The notes under the pieces were generated by a model that worked only from the letters and a program-made list of their open reading frames with translations, was not told the origin of the DNA and made no database searches. The translations under genes were made by a program, and so were the position numbers. From Bacteroidales bacterium (lineage in GTDB: Bacteria; Bacteroidota; Bacteroidia; Bacteroidales; JAGOPY01), in assembly GCA_023229505.1 (NCBI GenBank), contig JALNZD010000017.1, positions 1-64,000 on the forward strand: 64,000 bases of DNA. Direction: 5' to 3'. Positions 44,236 through 51,693 of the stretch are shown here, piece after piece; within the stretch, counting starts at the first letter, position 1, and every line of letters begins with the position of its first letter.

Positions 44236-45014
44236 CTGAATTTCCTGCATTCATCCAGGAACTTCACTGCTATCGGCCCGGATAGCGGATCTCCCGGCTC
44301 CATTCTCTCCGGGTGCCACTGAACGCCAAGTAAAAAACTTTTTCCTGCCGGGTTCTTCCATTCTTCGGCTTCTACCAATCCGTCTGTCGTGAAGGCAACG
44401 GCTTTTAACGGCAATGCCACCTGGTCTGCAGCCTGGTGATGGTTGCTGGTGACTTCCCCGGTGGTAATTCCTGATATTTCATAGAGCAAAGAACCCGTAT
44501 CAATAGTAACCGTGTGGAAGCAACTCAGATAATCTTCACATTGATGGATAACTGAGGTGTCGAAATCAGAGGGGATATCTACAATTAGACTACCACTCAG
44601 GGCAACGTTGAGCATCTGGTGGCCACGGCAGATTCCCAGGATAGGCATGCCCCATGCCACTGCTGAATCGATCAGCGTCATTTCAAGCAGGTCAAGATGA
44701 TGGTCGATAGGCCAGCATCTCACGGTATCATAAGCTTTACCATAAAGACCCGGGTTAATGTCGGTGCCGCCGGTTAGCAGCAGCCCTGAACATCCTTTGA
44801 ATAATTTCAATGCCGAATCCAGGGGCATAGCATACATATCCTGGCAAATAACCGTCGAATCAACAGATCGGATCCAATTATAATAGTTCGCATATGACGT
44901 ATCCGGGCTCCCTTTGGATAAGGCAATCCGCAATGGGGCTTTATCCTGCTGCCCACATCCCTGGAAAAGGAGAATAAATATACATGCCAGGGAAATTGTG
45001 ATGATGGTTTTCAT
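44229..45014 (-). CDS. Lipoprotein class I glutamine amidotransferase (peptidase C26 / gamma-glutamyl hydrolase family)
   Basis: This 261-residue protein starts at ATG 45014 (MKTIITISLACIF) with a lipoprotein signal (LLFQGC), so it should be exported and lipid-anchored. The catalytic domain has LLLTGGTDINPGLYG, the nucleophile elbow GICRGHQMLN with the active Cys, NHHQAAD and GVQWHPERME with the His-Glu pair. This is the PuuD-like C26 family, which cleaves gamma-glutamyl bonds and is normally cytoplasmic. A periplasmic or surface form could act on gamma-glutamyl peptides or peptidoglycan fragments; that is inference. Confidence 0.85.
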   Translation of the reverse strand: MKTIITISLACIFILLFQGCGQQDKAPLRIALSKGSPDTSYANYYNWIRSVDSTVICQDMYAMPLDSALKLFKGCSGLLLTGGTDINPGLYGKAYDTVRCWPIDHHLDLLEMTLIDSAVAWGMPILGICRGHQMLNVALSGSLIVDIPSDFDTSVIHQCEDYLSCFHTVTIDTGSLLYEISGITTGEVTSNHHQAADQVALPLKAVAFTTDGLVEAEEWKNPAGKSFLLGVQWHPERMEPGDPLSGPIAVKFLDECRKFRK

Positions 45015-45050
45015 GGTAAAAAGTTTTGGTTTCAAAATTCCGATGTTCCA

Positions 45051-45120
45051 GAGTTCTGAGTTCTGTATTCTGTTTTCTTCAACTTTGCCCTTTGCCCTTT
45101 GAACTTTGAACTTTAAAGCG
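45051..45120. repeat. Phase-locked heptad array between the amidotransferase and TonB receptor genes
   Basis: Ten heptads in register: gagttct, gagttct, gtattct, gttttct, tcaactt, tgccctt, tgccctt, tgaactt, tgaactt, taaagcg. The unit changes completely while the register holds. The TonB receptor stop codon (45113-45115) lies in the last full units. Confidence 0.85.
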
Positions 45121-47620
45121 CTAGCTTTAAATAAAGTGCCGGGGTCAGTGGAATAGATTCTGAATATATATTGATGTAATTTGTCTGATTTGTGGCGACT
45201 CTTTCAAAATTGGCATATTTGATATTCTGCGTGTTCAATACATTCAAAACTGAAAGCCCGATCTCACCTTTCAGTTTCCTGTCGAGAAATTTATATATGA
45301 AAGCTAAATCAAGCCGGCTATAAGTCAGGTTATCCTGTTCCTCAGAGAGTAATGAAGGAGATGAAGGGAAACCTGATCCGAGAACATAATCGGCTGATAT
45401 GTAAAATGGATCCAGGTTCACCAGTGTAGCCAACTTGAGTTCGTGCCGCTGGTCCTGAGGTGCCCGCCTGTATGCATCATTTTTGAAATATTCAAAAAGT
45501 TCCTCTGTCCGGCTAAGTGAATAGGCTACCCAGGCAGAGTGTCCGCGGTAATCTTTCTTGATCATCACATCGATCCCATAACTGCGCCCTTTACCCTCGT
45601 AAATGCCTTCAATCCCCAGATGTGCATTTTTTACATACCTGGTCAGGCCGGTAACATTCTTAAAATATCCTTCAAGACTGACTGTGAAGTCATTATGAAA
45701 ATATGATGTTCCCAGGACAAAGTGGTTTGCAAGAAGGACCGGGATACTTTCGTTGTCACAGACCGCCCATATATAGCGATAATTCCCCTGATCATCCAGC
45801 ACTGAGCTTTTCGTAATGAACTGATCGTAAATACCCCAGGCTGCATTGATCTTCCAGGACTCACCTGCCTTAACAGATACCGAAAACCTGGGCTCAAGGT
45901 ATAATTTCTTAAGGTTAATTGCATGGGTTATCCTTAACCCGGCTTTGAAGTCCACTCTTTTGCTGAGAGCTATATTATCCTGGAAAAACAATGTGAGCCG
46001 GCGGGCTTCCCCTGAAATACCTGCCTGGACGATATTGAAAGTGTCCTCGGCCAATTCAACCTGGTTATATTTGTAAACCATTCCGCCTTCCAGAATATGG
46101 GAATGATGAACAGGGAAACGGTTATCCACCTGGAAAGTCTTCTCACGAATAATATTCCTGGCATCCATATTTTTCACTTGGTCAATCTGTTGGATGAGAA
46201 TGCGTTCCACAGTAAGATCATCAGAAAAATCAGATTTTAAGACCGAATAATTCAGGCTAAAATTCGTGGAATATCCGTTCTTCCATGTTTTGCCATAAAA
46301 AATTGCCCCGCCCGACTGGGTATTGTCTTCCTGCGTCTTTTTTGTAATCACAACGTTATCTACGGGTTCTTCTATGGAATATGAAAAACGGTCATTGCCT
46401 GCGTATAAGCTGATATAGAACAGGTCCCTGTCACGGATCTTTGCTGAATACTTGATGTTGATATCCCGGAAACGGTAATCCGGGACGATGTTCAGGTCCA
46501 CGTCATTGGTGGTGTCCGGATCATTGTTCCGTCTGATCAGGGAGTTGAGGTCACCAGGGTTATAAAGCTCATAATAAGTATGCCGCAAAGCCACCACTAA
46601 TGAACTGTTCCTGAATAAAGGCACTTCGACCATGCCGTTCATGGTCATATTGTTAATGTCAACCGAAAAGGAGGGCCTGAGCGTGTTTCCGTTTTTGCCG
46701 GTAATATTGACAATCCCGCCGACCCTTTCCCCGTAACGGGCATCATACCCGCCCTTGTAAACTTCAATATCTTTAGCCATCAAAGGATTGAATGAACTGA
46801 TGTTATCGTTAAAGTTTTTGAGACCGTAAATGGTAAACCCATCAAAAATGACCTTACTCTGTCCTTCATAGCATCCCCAGATGATCAATTCGTTCGTCTG
46901 CTCTCCTGATGCGAGGATGCCGGGCTGCAACCGTAATAGATTGAAAACTGAATTGTCGCCAAATCCAGGTAAGAAATTAGCGATCTGGTGATTGAGTTTC
47001 ATCATGCCAGCCTGATCTCCGATTAAGGTTGATCTTTCTATCAGCGAATTTTTAATCTCAACTTCTGATAGTCCTATTAATGAAGGAGTAAGCAGAAAAT
47101 GCAAGTCTGCCGTCCCGTTTACCAATGTATCCAGTATAAAATAACCCAAATGCGATACCTTGACGGTAAATACACTGTCGGTGGATGAGAGGAATGCAAA
47201 ACTCCCTTTCAGGTCCGTTGCCATCCCATAGTTGTTGATGATCACGTGCGAGTATGGGAGCGACTCCCTTGAGCCTTTTTCCAAAACCTGCCCGGTTAAA
47301 CTGAAGGATTTAGGTTTATCAGGTTTCTTTGGAGGGAAGATGATAAAGACATCCTCTTTTTTTACGATTTCCAATGGCAATCCGTCAATTAGTTTATGGA
47401 TTGCAGTTTCAGGTGAATCAAAGGTGCCGGAAAGCGAAACTTTGAATTGGGAAAGATTGCGGTCATCAAAGGAGATCTGAATATTGTAATTGCTGGCAAG
47501 GCCGATCAGCACTTCGCTCAGCGGCCTGGAATCTACATTGATACTGACCTGCTGGCTGAAAGAAATAGATGAAGCTATCAAAAACAATAGAAGAAACAGC
47601 GCTTTGCTCCGGTTCACCAT
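45113..47620 (-). CDS. TonB-dependent receptor with N-terminal STN signalling domain
   Basis: This is an 835-residue outer-membrane transporter. After a signal peptide (to about residue 22) comes an STN domain (SINVDSRPLSEVLIGLASNY, residues about 24-95) that in FecA-like receptors contacts FecR. A carboxypeptidase-regulatory-like domain (SLTGQVLEKGSRESLPYSHV) follows, then the plug (FDGFTIYGLKNFNDNI, KDIEVYKGGYDARYGERVGGI) and a 22-strand barrel. It is the last gene of a lipoprotein-sigma-FecR-receptor series. The substrate is unknown. There is no SusD partner, so carbohydrate import is less likely than an iron chelate or other small ligand. Confidence 0.88.
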   Translation of the reverse strand: MVNRSKALFLLLFLIASSISFSQQVSINVDSRPLSEVLIGLASNYNIQISFDDRNLSQFKVSLSGTFDSPETAIHKLIDGLPLEIVKKEDVFIIFPPKKPDKPKSFSLTGQVLEKGSRESLPYSHVIINNYGMATDLKGSFAFLSSTDSVFTVKVSHLGYFILDTLVNGTADLHFLLTPSLIGLSEVEIKNSLIERSTLIGDQAGMMKLNHQIANFLPGFGDNSVFNLLRLQPGILASGEQTNELIIWGCYEGQSKVIFDGFTIYGLKNFNDNISSFNPLMAKDIEVYKGGYDARYGERVGGIVNITGKNGNTLRPSFSVDINNMTMNGMVEVPLFRNSSLVVALRHTYYELYNPGDLNSLIRRNNDPDTTNDVDLNIVPDYRFRDINIKYSAKIRDRDLFYISLYAGNDRFSYSIEEPVDNVVITKKTQEDNTQSGGAIFYGKTWKNGYSTNFSLNYSVLKSDFSDDLTVERILIQQIDQVKNMDARNIIREKTFQVDNRFPVHHSHILEGGMVYKYNQVELAEDTFNIVQAGISGEARRLTLFFQDNIALSKRVDFKAGLRITHAINLKKLYLEPRFSVSVKAGESWKINAAWGIYDQFITKSSVLDDQGNYRYIWAVCDNESIPVLLANHFVLGTSYFHNDFTVSLEGYFKNVTGLTRYVKNAHLGIEGIYEGKGRSYGIDVMIKKDYRGHSAWVAYSLSRTEELFEYFKNDAYRRAPQDQRHELKLATLVNLDPFYISADYVLGSGFPSSPSLLSEEQDNLTYSRLDLAFIYKFLDRKLKGEIGLSVLNVLNTQNIKYANFERVATNQTNYINIYSESIPLTPALYLKLAL

Positions 47621-47623
47621 CCG

Positions 47624-48493
47624 TTAGTTTTGGTAGATATCATACTCTTTTTCCGAAATCCTGGCAAAAGTAAGTCCAAATGGTTTACATACTAATGTCA
47701 AAACTTCTTCCACCGGCCTGTCTTTTGAGAAATACCCGGTGTATGAATAATCCAGTTTAGTTTTAAACATGATCGTTACATCATATTGCCGTCCGATCTC
47801 ATTAAATACCTGGATAAGAGGTCTGGCAGTGAAAACAAACATGTTGTTTATCCAGGAATTAGAAACCCCGGCATTCTGGTCCTTCCAAACTATAATGTTG
47901 CCATCTGAATCAACTCTGGCCTCATATTCCGGGCTGAGAACCGCTTCATCCGAAGTAAAGGAGATCACTTTAACTTTTCCGGTAAAGCAGGTTACTTTAT
48001 ACTCACTTTCGCGGGAATAGATGTTAAAGCTTGTCCCCAGCACTACGGTCCTGCCAAAATCCGAAACTACTTCGAACTTTTTGCCCTTTTGCACCTCAAA
48101 GTACCCTTCCCCTTCAAAGTTTAACTTCCGGGCAAATTGCCACCATAGTGGATTGAACGTCATTCTCGAATCGGCATTCATTTCAATTGTTGATCCGTCT
48201 GGCAAAGTATAAGAAAGATGTTGACCGGCCGGGCAGGAAATAGGTGTAGTGTAAAAACGGAGCAAAGAGAAGATCCCGGCCAGCAGGAGGATAGCTGCAG
48301 CAATACCGAAAGCAAGCCGGTATGAGTTGAAAATTACTATTCCAGAGGCTGGTTTCTCGGTGAGTCTTTCATCAAGCGCTGCCCAGACCTCTTCACGGCT
48401 TTTTTCATATATGATCCCGATATTCTGAAAAAAAACTTCAGGATCCTTTGCAGGACTATAACTGGAGTCGATATAATCGTAACTTTTTTTCAT
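47624..48493 (-). CDS. FecR-family anti-sigma factor
   Basis: This 289-residue protein has a cytoplasmic N-terminus, one membrane helix at about residues 58-80 (YRLAFGIAAAILLLAGIFSLL), and a periplasmic FecR domain (HLSYTLPDGSTIEMNADSRMTF, EGYFEVQKGKKFEVVSDFGRTVVLGTSFNIYS), ending in a domain typical of Bacteroidota FecRs (RPVEEVLTLVCKPFGLTF). It should hold the adjacent sigma factor until the receptor binds its ligand. It abuts the sigma gene with no gap and lies three bases from the receptor gene. Confidence 0.9.
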   Translation of the reverse strand: MKKSYDYIDSSYSPAKDPEVFFQNIGIIYEKSREEVWAALDERLTEKPASGIVIFNSYRLAFGIAAAILLLAGIFSLLRFYTTPISCPAGQHLSYTLPDGSTIEMNADSRMTFNPLWWQFARKLNFEGEGYFEVQKGKKFEVVSDFGRTVVLGTSFNIYSRESEYKVTCFTGKVKVISFTSDEAVLSPEYEARVDSDGNIIVWKDQNAGVSNSWINNMFVFTARPLIQVFNEIGRQYDVTIMFKTKLDYSYTGYFSKDRPVEEVLTLVCKPFGLTFARISEKEYDIYQN

Positions 48494-48979
48494 TTATTCT
48501 CCTAATGCTTGTCTGATAAACGAAAGTGCAAGGTTCATCCGCTTTTCGACGGCTTTGACACTCAATCCCAATCTTTCTGCTATCTCATTGTATTTCAATT
48601 GCTCCATCCTGCTCATTAAAAAGACCGTCCTCTGCTTCTCTGGTAAATTTGCCAGGGCGATCTCATACCGGTTTTTCAATTCTTCGAACACCATCTGGTC
48701 TTCAGGCGATATTCCGGCGATATCAGGCTTTGTGCTTAACATGAATTTCGATATAACTTTTTGTTTCCTGTATTGGCTGACAAACTGGTCACGGGCAATT
48801 TTATAAAGCAGCCCTGTGATATTGTCATTATCTGAAGAAGGCTGCTTTTCCCAGATACGCAGAAATGTTTCCTGAGCAATATCAGTAGCCACCTCAGCAT
48901 CGCCAGACCGGTAGTAAATGTAATTTCGCACTGAATCAAAATGATTATCAAAAAGATCTTTGAACTGGGCTCGTGTCAA
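48494..48979 (-). CDS. ECF-type RNA polymerase sigma factor
   Basis: This 161-residue sigma factor has region 2 (FDSVRNYIYYRSGDAEVATDIAQETFLRIWEK) and region 4 (LANLPEKQRTVFLMSRMEQLKYNEIAERLGLSVKAVEKRM). The start appears to be TTG at 48979, since the frame closes shortly upstream. It begins 21 bases after the stop of the lipoprotein gene, so all four genes may be one transcript. Confidence 0.88.
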   Translation of the reverse strand: MTRAQFKDLFDNHFDSVRNYIYYRSGDAEVATDIAQETFLRIWEKQPSSDNDNITGLLYKIARDQFVSQYRKQKVISKFMLSTKPDIAGISPEDQMVFEELKNRYEIALANLPEKQRTVFLMSRMEQLKYNEIAERLGLSVKAVEKRMNLALSFIRQALGE

Positions 48980-49000
48980 TGATGTAGCTTTTCAATTTAT

Positions 49001-49837
49001 TTAATGCAGGTAGATCGTGTAAGTTTCGCCGTTTACCGTGACAGTGGCGATATTATCGCATTCCCCGGTGCCGTAGTCCAGCAACCTGACAGGGCGGTCC
49101 TGCGGGCGAATTTCGACCGTTCCGGAGACGATGAACCTGCAAGCCAGTTCAATGCGCAATGGATTGATAATTTCCTTTTCCCAGGTCAGCCCGTTTGGTC
49201 TGGTCCCATGTGCGGTGCCCGTTAACAGGTAGATGTCATCCCAACGGTTGGGGGTATTTGAGCCCTGAATCCATTCACGGACCCGGGAAGAATTCCAGCT
49301 GAACGTGCTGCTGTCGTCAACTCTCTGGACCACACCCACCACTTCGATAGTGAAGTAAAGGTTCCCGTTTTCATTTTCTCCCATGTTGGTGACCACTTTC
49401 GTCCCGTCCACGCTATTATCGTTCACATAATAATTCTCAAAACCATGAGTAATGACTGTTCCGGGCTGGCGGTACCTCCCGGTAAAGGTGATGATGATCT
49501 TCCCTCTGCGGTACTTGCCATCATGGCATAAACAATTAACATCGCCGAAATCGATGGTCAGTTCACGTGGAAATACAGTGGTATCCAAGGTGACAGTGGC
49601 GCATTCACTCAGGAATATCCTATTCCCATCAGTCGATTTAAGATGGTTACCTGTACCGATGTCATAGGCTTCATCAGCCATATCGCTTACATTTTCAAAA
49701 GTACTCTCGGCATAAGCATCATCCTGGGAAATAGTTTTATCTTCCAACTGAATGTCGTTGTCTTTTTTGCAACCAGTCACCAAGATTGCAAAACTGGTGA
49801 AGGCGATCAATCCTAAAACTAAATTTACTCTTTTCAT
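49001..49837 (-). CDS. Lipoprotein of unknown function upstream of the sigma/FecR/TonB genes
   Basis: This 278-residue protein starts at ATG 49837 (MKRVNLVLGL), with a lipobox ILVTGC. The mature part is beta-rich with four cysteines (SECATVTLD, NCLCHDGKY, ELACRF, GECDNIATV) and no recognised domain. Because it ends 21 bases before the sigma gene, it is probably the first gene of that operon and could be a ligand-binding or extracellular partner of the receptor. This is a context inference. Confidence 0.7.
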   Translation of the reverse strand: MKRVNLVLGLIAFTSFAILVTGCKKDNDIQLEDKTISQDDAYAESTFENVSDMADEAYDIGTGNHLKSTDGNRIFLSECATVTLDTTVFPRELTIDFGDVNCLCHDGKYRRGKIIITFTGRYRQPGTVITHGFENYYVNDNSVDGTKVVTNMGENENGNLYFTIEVVGVVQRVDDSSTFSWNSSRVREWIQGSNTPNRWDDIYLLTGTAHGTRPNGLTWEKEIINPLRIELACRFIVSGTVEIRPQDRPVRLLDYGTGECDNIATVTVNGETYTIYLH

Positions 49838-49914
49838 GTGTTTTAATTTTTTGTGTTTTACCACAATACCGCACAAAGAACTGTTTACCCTACTTTTTCT
49901 CGAAAATAGTTATT

Positions 49915-50033
49915 GGTTAATTGTTAGTGGTTATTGGTTTGTGGTTTGAAATTTGAAATTTGAAATTTGAAATCAAAACTCTGAACTTTAAAACTTTAAC
50001 TTTGAACTTTGCCCTTTGAACTTTGAACTACTC
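49915..50033. repeat. Long phase-locked heptad array, 17 units
   Basis: Seventeen heptads keep register across 119 bases while the unit drifts: ggttaat, tgttagt, ggttatt, ggtttgt, ggtttga, aatttga three times, aatcaaa, actctga, actttaa, aacttta, actttga, actttgc, cctttga, actttga, actactc. The rimM stop codon (50028-50030) is in the last unit. Confidence 0.9.
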
Positions 50034-50570
50034 AAGGTAGATGTCTATCAGCCCCTCCGGAGCTTTCACTTCGATCATTTTCTTCTTCCGGTCTACTTTC
50101 AGGATGATCTCACCGGAAATGGGCAGCAGGATTTCCTTTTCGCCGGATGTGATGGCAAAAAGCGGATTATTAGGCAGCTCAATCACCCTGTCGATGATGC
50201 CGATATCGCCGCGATGCTCATCATGAATCCTGAAACCGGTCACTTCGTGATAATAAAACTTGTTTCCTTTTAATTTCGGCAGCAATTCAACCGGGAGGTA
50301 GATAAAACAACCGACAAGCTTCCCGGCCCCTTCCATGTCTTTCAGGTCGGTTAATTTTAAATTTGCCTTGTTATTTTCAAAATGGATATTTTCCACCATC
50401 CAGGGGATCAATTGATCTTTCACTTCGATGAAAAGCATATCCAGTTCCCGGTATTCCTGGGGTTGATCAACGTCGAAGATCGCTTTCAGGCCGCCTTTAT
50501 AACCGTGGGTGCGGATGATTTTTCCAAGAAGGAAATAGCCTTCATGGATATTTGCAGGTATTGGGCTCAT
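50028..50570 (-). CDS. rimM: 16S rRNA maturation factor RimM
   Basis: This 180-residue protein helps process the head of the 30S subunit. It has the N-terminal RimM domain (FLLGKIIRTHGYKGGLKAIFDVDQP) and the C-terminal PRC-barrel-like domain (KFYYHEVTGFRIHDEHRGDIGIIDRVIELPNNPLF, then KEILLPISGEIILKVDRKKKMIEV). It lies after rpsP in the same direction, the usual arrangement. The family often has about 170 residues, so the length is normal. Confidence 0.93.
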   Translation of the reverse strand: MSPIPANIHEGYFLLGKIIRTHGYKGGLKAIFDVDQPQEYRELDMLFIEVKDQLIPWMVENIHFENNKANLKLTDLKDMEGAGKLVGCFIYLPVELLPKLKGNKFYYHEVTGFRIHDEHRGDIGIIDRVIELPNNPLFAITSGEKEILLPISGEIILKVDRKKKMIEVKAPEGLIDIYLE

Positions 50571-50585
50571 AGGGTAAAATTAATA

Positions 50586-50611
50586 AAACCAATGGATTAA
50601 TCCATTGGTTT
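50586..50611 (-). terminator. Perfect 26-bp palindrome between rpsP and rimM
   Basis: AAACCAATGGATT and its exact reverse complement are adjacent. On the coding (minus) strand the stem is followed by TATTAATTTTA, so it resembles a weak intrinsic terminator or attenuator that could lower rimM expression relative to rpsP. Confidence 0.5.
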
Positions 50612-50642
50612 ATTGATTCTGGGCAATAAGTATAGAGTTAAA

Positions 50643-50670
50643 ATTGAAAATTGAAAATTGAAAATTATTT
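50643..50670. repeat. Heptad array downstream of rpsP
   Basis: attgaaa three times, then attattt, in register, 12 bases from the rpsP stop codon. Confidence 0.9.
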
Positions 50671-50681
50671 TTAATAATCAA

Positions 50682-51437
50682 TTATGCTTTGGTTTCAGCT
50701 TCTTCTTCAGCAGGCTCTACAGACGGTTCTTCAGACGCAATTTCTTCCACTGCAGGTTGTTCTTCAACAACGGGCTCCACTTCAGCAACAACTTCTTCAA
50801 CAGTGGCTGGCTCTTCTTCGACTACGGGCTCAACTTCAGTCACAACTTCTTCCACGACTGCAGGTTGCTCTTCAACAACGGGCTGCACTTCAGCTACCGG
50901 TTCTTCTGCAACGACGTCCTGAGTTTCTGCTTCAGGTTCTTCTTCGGTGGTTTCAGCGGCGTGTTTTGCTTTCAGTTCTTTAGCGCGTTTTGCCTGAAGT
51001 TCCTTTGCACGGGTCTCGTTGACTTTCATTTCGGCTTCCATCCGTTTTTTGCGGCCATCTTTGCTCGATAATTCTACCTCTTTGATCTTGGCGACAAATT
51101 TTTCCTTTTTCTCCTGCAACCAGGTCTGGAATTTAGCTTCGGCCATTTCTTCAGTCAAAGCGCCTTTTTTCACACCTTTCATCAGGTGATGCTTATATAG
51201 TATTCCTTTGAAGGATAAAAGAGCGTTTACCGTATCGGTAGGTTCTGCCCCGGCCTGAAGCCAGTAAAGGGCACGTTCAAAATTGATGTCGATTTCGGTT
51301 GGTTTGGACACAGGATTGTAAATGCCAATTCTTTCGATGAATTTCCCGTCCCGTGGTGCACGACCATCCGCAATGACAACGTGGTAAAAAGGAACCCCTT
51401 TTTTACCTTTTCTCTGCAATCTGATTTTCGTTGGCAT
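50682..51437 (-). CDS. rpsP: Ribosomal protein S16 with a long acidic C-terminal extension
   Basis: This 251-residue protein has the S16 fold in its first about 80 residues (KIRLQRKGKKGVPFYHVVIADGRAPRDGKFIERIGIYNP). Bacterial S16 usually has 75-115 residues. The additional part has a basic helical stretch (ETRAKELQAKRAKELKAK) and then about 100 residues of Glu, Val, Pro and Ala made of degenerate repeats (EEVVTEVEPVVEEEPA, EEVVAEVEPVVEEQPA). Bacteroidota S16 proteins often carry such tails; their role is unknown. A good promoter lies upstream. Confidence 0.92.
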   Translation of the reverse strand: MPTKIRLQRKGKKGVPFYHVVIADGRAPRDGKFIERIGIYNPVSKPTEIDINFERALYWLQAGAEPTDTVNALLSFKGILYKHHLMKGVKKGALTEEMAEAKFQTWLQEKKEKFVAKIKEVELSSKDGRKKRMEAEMKVNETRAKELQAKRAKELKAKHAAETTEEEPEAETQDVVAEEPVAEVQPVVEEQPAVVEEVVTEVEPVVEEEPATVEEVVAEVEPVVEEQPAVEEIASEEPSVEPAEEEAETKA

Positions 51438-51483
51438 AAATTGTTAATTTTTATCGTTGGATTATATTTCGAAAATTGGGGTG

Positions 51484-51514
51484 CAAAGATCGGAAAATAA
51501 TTCCAGATTCCAAA
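51484..51514 (-). promoter_or_regulatory. Promoter of rpsP-rimM
   Basis: On the complement, TTTG (51511-51514), a 19-base spacer and GATCTTTG (51484-51491; 7 of 8 to TAnnTTTG counting fixed positions loosely) form a plausible Bacteroidota promoter about 47 bases before the rpsP ATG. Confidence 0.45.
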
Positions 51515-51560
51515 TGCCGGGGGATAAATTATCGAAAATTATTCGGGGGTTACGGGTTCG

Positions 51561-51608
51561 ATTGTTCTATTGTTCGATTGTTCAGTTGATCTATTGTTCG
51601 ATTGTTCA
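51561..51608. repeat. Octad array in the gap upstream of rpsP
   Basis: Six octads in register: attgttct, attgttcg, attgttca, gttgatct, attgttcg, attgttca. Confidence 0.9.
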
Positions 51609-51693
51609 AAAAATTCACACAAATTAAACACAAATTATTTAGTGAAAATTTGTTGAAACAAGACCATTTTCTGACGACCTACTGACTGAACAT

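Noticed and set aside
50684..51071. Plus-strand open frames opposite the rpsP tail
   Set aside because: They are antisense images of the repetitive Glu/Val/Pro-rich tail, giving low-complexity Ser/Thr, Gln/Leu or Phe-rich products.
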